Source: UBA1189 sp045647345
GTDB lineage: Bacteria > Bacteroidota > Bacteroidia > Bacteroidales > Bacteroidaceae
Reading direction: 5' to 3'
Length of the DNA stretch: 5,618 nt
NCBI GenBank assembly: GCA_045647345.1
Contig: JAZRMG010000010.1
Coordinates: 1 to 5,618, forward strand
A program made the translations under genes and the position numbers. Positions 1 through 4,451 of the stretch are shown here, one piece after another. The notes under the pieces are model-generated. The model had not been told where the DNA came from. It ran no database searches and saw only the letters and a program-made list of their open reading frames with translations. Within the stretch, counting starts at the first letter, position 1, and each line of letters opens with the position of its first letter.

Positions 1-134
1 GCGGCATCCGTCAAACTCTCGGGATAGCCCGTCATAGCCGTGCAGAACACCACTTCGCCCACTGCAGGCTTCTCGCAGCCAAATGCAGTACCTTCGAAGC
101 GCATTCCATTGTCCAATACTAACGTCGCTTTCAT
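1..134 (-). CDS. carA: Carbamoyl-phosphate synthase small subunit, N-terminal fragment
   Basis: This is the start of the glutaminase subunit of carbamoyl-phosphate synthase. That subunit releases ammonia from glutamine and channels it to CarB, making carbamoyl phosphate for pyrimidines and arginine in the cytoplasm. Only 44 codons are visible before the left edge. They begin MKATLVLDNGMRFEGTAFG and continue with a GEVVF..TAMTGYPESLTD segment, which is the conserved N-terminal pattern of CarA (LxLxDGxxFxGxxFG, then GEVVFNTxMTGYxExLTDPSY). The amidotransferase domain with its Cys-His-Glu triad would lie beyond the edge. The start at 132-134 is the natural one because the family begins a few residues before the first beta strand. 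A weak purine stretch (AAAAGG) lies just upstream. I found no good TAnnTTTG element on the minus strand between 135 and 322, so its promoter is unclear. The family call is secure although the gene is truncated by the window. Confidence 0.93.
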   Translation of the reverse strand, partial: MKATLVLDNGMRFEGTAFGCEKPAVGEVVFCTAMTGYPESLTDA

Positions 135-171
135 GTTATACCTTTTATATTATATATGTAAATATTTTCTT

Positions 172-296
172 TGTAGTTAATGTAGTTAAAGGGAGATATC
201 GCTTTCGCTGTTGGGGAGATAAAGGCCAATTGCTCGTTCGTGTGTGAAAACTATCGGCATTTAACTCCATTTATCTTCATCTAACTCCTTATCTCC
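172..296. repeat. Intergenic cluster of short direct and inverted motif repeats
   Basis: The non-coding stretch between carA and the small unit is built from a few recurring short words. TGTAGTTAA occurs twice in perfect tandem (172-180, 181-189). GGGAGATA occurs at 191-198 and again inside GGGGAGATAAAGG at 213-225. TAACTCC occurs at 262-268 and 282-288, each followed within 0-2 bases by TTATCT and then YC. GGAGATAA (215-222) is the perfect inverse of TTATCTCC (289-296). The left half therefore carries GTTA/GGAGATA words and the right half their complements, around a unique core at about 226-258. No coding frame crosses it. The function is unknown. It could be a degenerate tandem repeat, a small palindromic interspersed element, or structure in the carA leader. 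Confidence 0.5.
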
Positions 297-322
297 ATAA
301 TCTCACTTTTCAAGGTGAATTA

Positions 323-364
323 TAAAAAAATATCCCTTACAGCGACAACGACGCTTGCAAAGGG
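323..364 (-). terminator. Intrinsic terminator of the small unit
   Basis: Read on the minus strand, an imperfect hairpin pairs CCCTT (364-360) with AAGGG (338-334) and AGCG (355-352) with CGCT (344-341), with a small internal mismatch. The hairpin is followed at once by ATATTTTTTTA (333-323). This has the stem plus U-tract form of a Rho-independent terminator. The stop codon of the small reading frame (339-337) lies inside the stem. It would separate the small unit from carA downstream. Confidence 0.6.
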
Positions 365-507
365 ACAACACTCAATAGTAAAAAAAGCAAAGAACTCAAA
401 GTTACCGACTGTCTTTCGTCGATAGCATCACCCGCCAAAGGATACTTCTTCGTGGCCTCCGCAGGAGCCCATTTCGACAGCCAATGTTCGAATAGATACA
501 ACTTCAT
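337..507 (-). CDS. Possible small hypothetical protein (56 aa)
   Basis: I do not recognise this protein. From the ATG at 507 it encodes 56 residues. The N-terminal half is charged and aromatic (MKLYLFEHWLSKW, then a Lys/Glu-rich stretch ending near DERQ). The C-terminal stretch of about 20 residues is Leu/Val-rich and uncharged (LSSLLFLLLSVVPLQ) and could be a membrane tail. An in-frame ATG at 534 gives 65 residues but overlaps the -7 promoter element at 532-539, so 507 fits better and leaves a leader of about 20 bases. Support for a real gene comes from the promoter, the terminator and a coding-like GC-rich first half. Against it are the small size and a T7 run in the hydrophobic part (minus strand, about 386-380), where a frameshift or decay is possible. 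In another frame that region reads NFEFFAFF and also stays open to the terminator. The alternatives are a small RNA or a remnant of a longer gene. Confidence 0.4.
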   Translation of the reverse strand: MKLYLFEHWLSKWAPAEATKKYPLAGDAIDERQSVTLSSLLFLLLSVVPLQASLSL

Positions 508-531
508 AAACTCTACTTTTCTTAGTTCGTG

Positions 532-539
532 CAAAGTTA
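532..539 (-). promoter_or_regulatory. -7 promoter element of the small unit
   Basis: TAACTTTG on the minus strand (539-532) is a perfect match to the Bacteroidota -7 element TAnnTTTG. No convincing TTG is seen at the -33 distance (the sequence there is about GTGG). Transcription would start near 525-527, giving a leader of about 20 bases to the ATG at 507 and a transcript of about 200 bases to the terminator. Confidence 0.5.
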
Positions 540-635
540 TGAATAATTTTCCATTTTACCACATCTTTCGGCCTTTTTATTTTCCATAAACATATAGCAA
601 CTCTTCAAAACATTTCAGATCATCGTACTACACAT

Positions 636-671
636 AACAAAAGAGTGATGGCCCCAAAATGAAACCATCAC
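636..671 (-). terminator. Intrinsic terminator after the NagB/LmbE fusion gene
   Basis: On the minus strand the arms GTGATGG (671-665) and CCATCAC (651-645) form a perfect 7-bp stem around a 13-base loop, followed by TCTTTTGTT (644-636). It lies 23 bases past the stop codon of the fusion gene (694-696), where a Rho-independent terminator for that transcript is expected. It isolates the fusion gene from the small unit downstream. Confidence 0.8.
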
Positions 672-693
672 CCACCTTTTCATATCCGTTATT

Positions 694-2613
694 TTACTTC
701 ATGCAAACGAAAACCTCGATTGCCTGATACTCTGCCATACCAAGCTTATCGTATTGGCGGGCTGTATTCTGAGTGCGATCCTCAGCACGCTGCCAAAATT
801 CTCGATGGTCCTCACCCGGGAAAGGCACGATATCCTTCTGCGAGAGATGGCGGAAGATAGCATGACGTTTCTTGATCAACTCGTCAGGACTGAGGGGAAC
901 GGCCATGTCCACCATACCAAGATCCCACTCCTGCCATGCGCCACGGTAGAGCCAAATATGACAGTCCTTAGCCCAATCGTCATTCTCTACCACTTCCCAA
1001 GCGCCGAGTACAGCCTCAATACATACACGGTGAGTTCCATGGGGGTCGGTCAGGTCACCGGCAGCATAGATTTGATGGGGCTTCACTTCACGAAGCAACT
1101 TCACGATGATCTCAATATCCGCTTCACCGAGCTCGCCCTTCTTGATACCACCGGTTTCATAGAACGGGAGATTAAGGAAGTGCGCATTAGTCTCGTCATT
1201 AAGACCAAACGAACGAACAGCTGCCTTGGCCTCGGCACGACGAATAGCGCCTTTGAGGTTGAGCAACGCGCGTGGCTCAGGATCACCCTCGACCTTATTG
1301 ATGATAATTTGGCGCACTTCATCGTAGCGGTCTTCCAATCCGATTTCACGTGCAGTATCCATATGCTGCGCCACGACATCATCATATACAGCCACATTAC
1401 CCGAGGTCTGATAAGCCACATGCACATCGTGTCCCTGCTCCACAAGACGAATAAAGGTTCCACCCATAGAGATAACATCATCATCGGGATGCGGAGAGAA
1501 GATCAGCACTCGCTTAGGGAAAGGGTTGGAGGGTACAGGACGAGTTGAATCATCGGCATTTGGCTTTCCGCCAGGCCACCCAGAGATTGTATGCTGCATA
1601 TCGTTGAACACCTCGATATTCACTCTGTCATAGGTCTTGCCCAATGCATCGAGCATATCAGCCAACGAATTCTTCATATAGTCCTGATAGGTGAGTTTGA
1701 GAATAGGTTTACCAACCTTACCACAAAGCCAGATAACAGCCTTGCGCACGAGTTTCTTGGTCCACTCACACTGACCCACCACCCAAGGAGCCTCTACACG
1801 GGTGAGTTTGTCTGCCGCTATCTCATCAATGACCACCTCTATATTATCGTGTTGCTGCAAAAGACTAGCGGGAACCATCTCCGTAGCCTCTCCCTCAACA
1901 ACATCAAGCACAGCTTCAGCCTTATTTTCGCCCCATGCCATGAGCACAATCTTCTTTGCCTTCAAGATGGTCTCTATACCCATCGTGATGGCCATGGTGG
2001 GAACCTCAGTCTTAGAGAAGAGACCCGATATCATCTTGCGAGAGGCAAGGCTAAGCTGCACAAGACGTGTATGTGACTTCTCGTACGAGCCCGGTTCATT
2101 GAAGCCAAGCTGTCCCTGCTCACCCATACCGATAACCATGAAGTCGACCCTACTCGCAATCTTATCATAGGCCTTGCAGTAATCAGATACCTCATTGACA
2201 GATGCCATAGCCTCAAGGATATGGATATTCTCTTCAGCGATATCAATATGATTGAGCAGCTCTTCACGAATGCGGTAGTTGCGACTATGTCTATGATCTG
2301 GAGCAATGGGATAAAATTCGTCAAGACTTACCACAGCTACATTTTTGAAGCTAATCTTACCAGCCTTGTAACGCTCCACCAACTCCCGGTAGAGACCGAG
2401 TGGAGTCTTTCCTGTGGTGAGCCCCAAAAGAAAAGGTTCGGAACCTTGATGTTCATTAATCGCTTTCTGTATCTGATTGGCTACATACTGTACGCCAGCA
2501 TACTCTGTTTCAAAAATCTCTGTCGGCATTTTCTCATAGCGACAATAGATGTCGCGAGGAACACCTGCGGTGATAAGACCACCATCTTTAGGTAATGTGT
2601 ACTTACTTTTCAT
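694..2613 (-). CDS. nagB: Glucosamine-6-phosphate deaminase-like / LmbE (PIG-L) deacetylase fusion protein
   Basis: A 639-residue cytoplasmic two-domain protein. Residues about 30-275 resemble NagB, which converts glucosamine-6-phosphate to fructose-6-phosphate and ammonia: a phosphate loop at 65-73 (LTTGKTPLG), SLDEFYP with Asp98 matching E. coli Asp72, and GFNEP with Glu173 matching Glu148. Arg192 and Lys231 match the E. coli phosphate ligands Arg172 and Lys208. However, the positions of E. coli Asp141 and His143 are Gln166 and Gln168 (GEQGQLGFNEP), so classical deaminase activity is doubtful. Residues about 368-560 form an LmbE/PIG-L N-deacetylase domain with SPHPDDD (His375, Asp377, Asp378) and a distal PHGTH (His525, His528), the expected zinc and catalytic residues. 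I know fused proteins of about 650 residues annotated as glucosamine-6-phosphate deaminase-like from Bacteroides, so this is full length and not a local fusion. It has its own -7 element and terminator and is probably monocistronic. The symbol follows custom, and the true substrate is uncertain. Confidence 0.9.
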   Translation of the reverse strand: MKSKYTLPKDGGLITAGVPRDIYCRYEKMPTEIFETEYAGVQYVANQIQKAINEHQGSEPFLLGLTTGKTPLGLYRELVERYKAGKISFKNVAVVSLDEFYPIAPDHRHSRNYRIREELLNHIDIAEENIHILEAMASVNEVSDYCKAYDKIASRVDFMVIGMGEQGQLGFNEPGSYEKSHTRLVQLSLASRKMISGLFSKTEVPTMAITMGIETILKAKKIVLMAWGENKAEAVLDVVEGEATEMVPASLLQQHDNIEVVIDEIAADKLTRVEAPWVVGQCEWTKKLVRKAVIWLCGKVGKPILKLTYQDYMKNSLADMLDALGKTYDRVNIEVFNDMQHTISGWPGGKPNADDSTRPVPSNPFPKRVLIFSPHPDDDVISMGGTFIRLVEQGHDVHVAYQTSGNVAVYDDVVAQHMDTAREIGLEDRYDEVRQIIINKVEGDPEPRALLNLKGAIRRAEAKAAVRSFGLNDETNAHFLNLPFYETGGIKKGELGEADIEIIVKLLREVKPHQIYAAGDLTDPHGTHRVCIEAVLGAWEVVENDDWAKDCHIWLYRGAWQEWDLGMVDMAVPLSPDELIKKRHAIFRHLSQKDIVPFPGEDHREFWQRAEDRTQNTARQYDKLGMAEYQAIEVFVCMK

Positions 2614-2648
2614 ACGTGTAATATGTTTTCAAGGTTTTTTACGCATTC

Positions 2649-2656
2649 CAAAATTA
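2649..2656 (-). promoter_or_regulatory. -7 promoter element of the NagB/LmbE fusion gene
   Basis: TAATTTTG on the minus strand (2656-2649) matches TAnnTTTG perfectly and would start transcription near 2642, leaving a leader of about 29 bases to the ATG at 2613. The leader is A-rich without a clear Shine-Dalgarno, as is usual in Bacteroidota. No TTG lies at the -33 distance, so the promoter may need an activator. Confidence 0.5.
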
Positions 2657-2694
2657 GAAAAAGATGGCGAAACACTTTTTATCTCACCAATCTT

Positions 2695-2716
2695 TTTTCA
2701 TGAAAACGGTTCATGA
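2695..2716. promoter_or_regulatory. Palindromic site upstream of the fusion-gene promoter
   Basis: TTTTCATGAAAA (2695-2706) is a perfect 12-bp palindrome. Its core TCATGA recurs at 2711-2716, 13 bases away centre to centre. The two copies lie about 55-75 bases upstream of the inferred start of the fusion gene, a usual place for an activator site, and between the two minus-strand genes. An operator role is an inference from position and symmetry only, and chance is possible in AT-rich DNA. Confidence 0.2.
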
Positions 2717-2788
2717 GAGGAGCTATCAAATCATAGATTCTATCTATAACACGGTTTTGTCATGTTATCATTACAAAATAGACAATTT

Positions 2789-4042
2789 TCATCCAGCAAA
2801 ACCGCGACGCTGCCGTGCCCAAGGAATAATAAGGGAAGCCTCGAGACCTTGCTCTAACAACGAGCGCATCTGTAGCATATAAGGAGAGGTATACTCGAAG
2901 AAATGCTTATAACCTTCGCACAGCGCATTCAGTCCCTTCTCACCCCGCCGTGTGGTAGCAAAGCGATGCTTGGGACATTCGCCTCGGCAGGCAAAGAGGT
3001 ATTCACACTTGCGGCAGTCAACAGGAAGGCTATTGCGTTTTTCTATGCCAAAGCGGAAGAGTTCGGGTTTGCGTTGCATGTCGGCCAGATGTTCCTCACC
3101 GATGTTGCCTAATTTGTATTCAGGATACACAAAATGGTCGCACATGTACACATCACCATTGTGCTCCACCACAAGGCCGTCACCGCATGTGGGACAGAAA
3201 GCACATAGCGAGGGTTGCACACCGCACCACTGAGCCAGAGTGATATCGAAGAGTTGCACAAAGCGCTCCCCCACATTGCTGATAACCCACTCGTCGAAGA
3301 TATCGCACATGAATTTACCAAAGGCTTTAGGCGTGATGCTCCATGGGGCTACCTTGCTTCCCTCCGTATTGGGAGGTACAATGGCTGCACGACCCGATGC
3401 AGTGGTCACAGTGTGCTCTACAACAGGTAGGAATTGCATGTACCGACTGATAGAGCGCATGAATTCATACACTCTCCTACCCTGCCCCGCACAACGGTTA
3501 TTTATGGTGCTCAACGTATTATATTCAACACCATTGACCGCCATCATCTCAACGGCACGCATCACTCGATCAAAGGTCGGATGTCCTCCCCGATCGTGAC
3601 GATAGGCGTCATGTATTTCCTTGGGGCCATCGATAGATATGCCTATAAGAAAGTTGTTCTGGCGGAAGAAGTCGCACCATTCAGGATTGACGAGCAGACC
3701 GTTGGTCTGTAAGGAGTTCTCGACCTGACGATTTCCCTTATACCGATTCTGCAAAGCTACCGCCTTCTCAAAAAAGTCGAGTCCTGCCAGCAGCGGTTCA
3801 CCACCATGCCAACAAAATGTAACGGTAGGCACCTGCACAGCCTCGAAATATTGACAGATGTAGCGTTCCAATAACTCATCACTCATCTTAGGTTGATGAC
3901 CACCATAGAGGGCGGACTTATCAAGATAGTAACAGTAGTCACAATCAAGATTGCATAATGAGCCTATTGGCTTTACCATTGTGGTAAAAGCCGTAGGGCG
4001 CGTCAGTTTCTGAGCATCTGAGAAGTGTAGCATAGTAAGCAT
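2789..4042 (-). CDS. Anaerobic sulfatase-maturating enzyme (radical SAM, SPASM domain)
   Basis: This enzyme oxidises the active-site Ser or Cys of sulfatases to C-alpha-formylglycine in the cytoplasm, before sulfatase export. Residues 30-37 hold the radical SAM cluster motif CNLDCDYC (Cys30, Cys34, Cys37), and GGEP follows at 80-83. The SPASM cysteines reproduce the spacing of the Clostridium perfringens enzyme: Cys280, Cys286, Cys301 and Cys356 fit auxiliary cluster I, and Cys343, Cys346, Cys352 and Cys375 fit cluster II. Asp302, directly after Cys301, matches the catalytic base Asp277. The length (417) is normal for the family, which includes ChuR of B. thetaiotaomicron, a protein needed for growth on chondroitin and heparin. 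The start is uncertain. The ATG at 4042 sits only about 10 bases from the proximal transcription start, while the ATG at 4033 (residue 4) would suit that promoter better and gives an N-terminus like that of homologues. No sulfatase gene lies in this window. Confidence 0.95.
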   Translation of the reverse strand: MLTMLHFSDAQKLTRPTAFTTMVKPIGSLCNLDCDYCYYLDKSALYGGHQPKMSDELLERYICQYFEAVQVPTVTFCWHGGEPLLAGLDFFEKAVALQNRYKGNRQVENSLQTNGLLVNPEWCDFFRQNNFLIGISIDGPKEIHDAYRHDRGGHPTFDRVMRAVEMMAVNGVEYNTLSTINNRCAGQGRRVYEFMRSISRYMQFLPVVEHTVTTASGRAAIVPPNTEGSKVAPWSITPKAFGKFMCDIFDEWVISNVGERFVQLFDITLAQWCGVQPSLCAFCPTCGDGLVVEHNGDVYMCDHFVYPEYKLGNIGEEHLADMQRKPELFRFGIEKRNSLPVDCRKCEYLFACRGECPKHRFATTRRGEKGLNALCEGYKHFFEYTSPYMLQMRSLLEQGLEASLIIPWARQRRGFAG

Positions 4043-4058
4043 TTTCCAGTTTGAAGTG

Positions 4059-4092
4059 TAAAGATAGACAAAACTTGCCGATAACGCAAAAA
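4059..4092 (-). promoter_or_regulatory. Proximal promoter of the sulfatase-maturating enzyme gene
   Basis: On the minus strand TTTTTG (4092-4087) is followed after 20 bases by TATCTTTA (4066-4059), one mismatch from the Bacteroidota consensus TTTG-N19..21-TAnnTTTG. Transcription would start near 4052. That leaves about 10 bases to the ATG at 4042, or about 19 to the ATG at 4033, which favours the shorter start if this promoter is used. Confidence 0.55.
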
Positions 4093-4107
4093 GAGAGCCG
4101 CTATTTT

Positions 4108-4137
4108 CAAACCTAACCTTCTTTCTCGCTCACCAAG
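4108..4137 (-). promoter_or_regulatory. Distal promoter of the sulfatase-maturating enzyme gene
   Basis: On the minus strand CTTG (4137-4134) precedes TAGGTTTG (4115-4108), a perfect -7 element, by an 18-base spacer, one base short of the usual range. Transcription from here would start near 4101 and give a leader of about 60 bases that runs through the proximal promoter. Tandem promoters would allow two levels or modes of expression. Confidence 0.45.
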
Positions 4138-4170
4138 AAAGTTCAAACACGCTTGCTCGTGCAACATTAT

Positions 4171-4360
4171 AGCATATTTAATCTATGCTTGTGCTTATTG
4201 AATTTAGGCGGTAGCTCGGGAAACCGCAAATTAATTTAACCTTATTGAGAATTTCTTCCCTACTCAATAGAGAAAATGCAAGTAATTTCTCTATATTCAC
4301 TCGTTGAAATTTGCGTTTTCGATTGCCTAACACTAATTTTACAGTTTACGCTGTGAAAAT
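4171..4360 (+). other. Cluster of nested inverted repeats; possible structured RNA
   Basis: This non-coding stretch between the divergent genes folds well on paper. TTAGGCGGT (4204-4212) pairs with ATTGCCTAA (4322-4330) using two G-U pairs. Inside it, GAAA (4220-4223) plus CGCAAAT and, after a 3-base bulge, TTTAAC (to 4240) pair with GTTGAAATTTGCG (4303-4315) and TTTC (4317-4320). That long stem encloses two adjacent hairpins, TATTGAG/CTCAATA (4243-4269) and TAGAGAAA/TTTCTCTA (4268-4293), which share two bases, so the whole resembles a three-way junction. Separate hairpins flank it: AGCATA/TATGCT (4171-4189) and a 9-bp stem with one bulged G (4336-4360). All four wobble pairs are G-U when read on the plus strand and would be A-C on the minus strand, which favours a plus-strand RNA. 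A one-mismatch -7 element (TATGCTTG, 4184-4191) lies just before it, without a -33. I match it to no known RNA family. A palindromic interspersed element is the main alternative. Confidence 0.35.
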
Positions 4361-4395
4361 ACACTGCGCCTCGGAATAAAAAATAAATGATTTAT

Positions 4396-4426
4396 TTTGT
4401 TCTCCTCTCGGCTTGTTGTATCTTTG
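4396..4426 (+). promoter_or_regulatory. glnS promoter
   Basis: TTTG (4396-4399), a 19-base spacer and TATCTTTG (4419-4426) match the Bacteroidota primary sigma consensus exactly. Transcription would start near 4432, giving a leader of about 20 bases before the ATG at 4452. AGGATAG (4443-4449) in that leader is a weak ribosome-binding purine run. This is the strongest promoter match in the window and fits a highly expressed housekeeping gene. Confidence 0.85.
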
Positions 4427-4451
4427 CAGCAATAATTATAATAGGATAGAT

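Noticed and set aside
754..1548. Long plus-strand reading frame (264 codons) antisense to the NagB/LmbE gene
   Set aside because: It lies wholly inside the well-supported minus-strand gene. Its translation shows no recognisable domain and there is no promoter ahead of it. It is a codon-bias shadow.
2221..2595. Plus-strand reading frame of 124 codons opposite the 5' part of the fusion gene
   Set aside because: Antisense shadow with no family resemblance and no start signals.
2701..2788. Terminator for the sulfatase-maturating enzyme gene
   Set aside because: Only a weak AT-rich hairpin (TAGAT/ATCTA) is present, without a U-tract, so I could not support an intrinsic terminator here.
2664..2882. 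Small plus-strand frame (72 codons) across the gap between the two minus-strand genes
   Set aside because: Its second half is antisense to the 3' end of the sulfatase-maturating gene, and the first half is AT-rich with no coding character.
4201..4240. tRNA-like or attachment-site-like segment (GGCGGTAGCTCGGG)
   Set aside because: It superficially resembles a D-arm, but no acceptor, anticodon or T-arm pairing follows. It is better explained as part of the nested inverted repeats.
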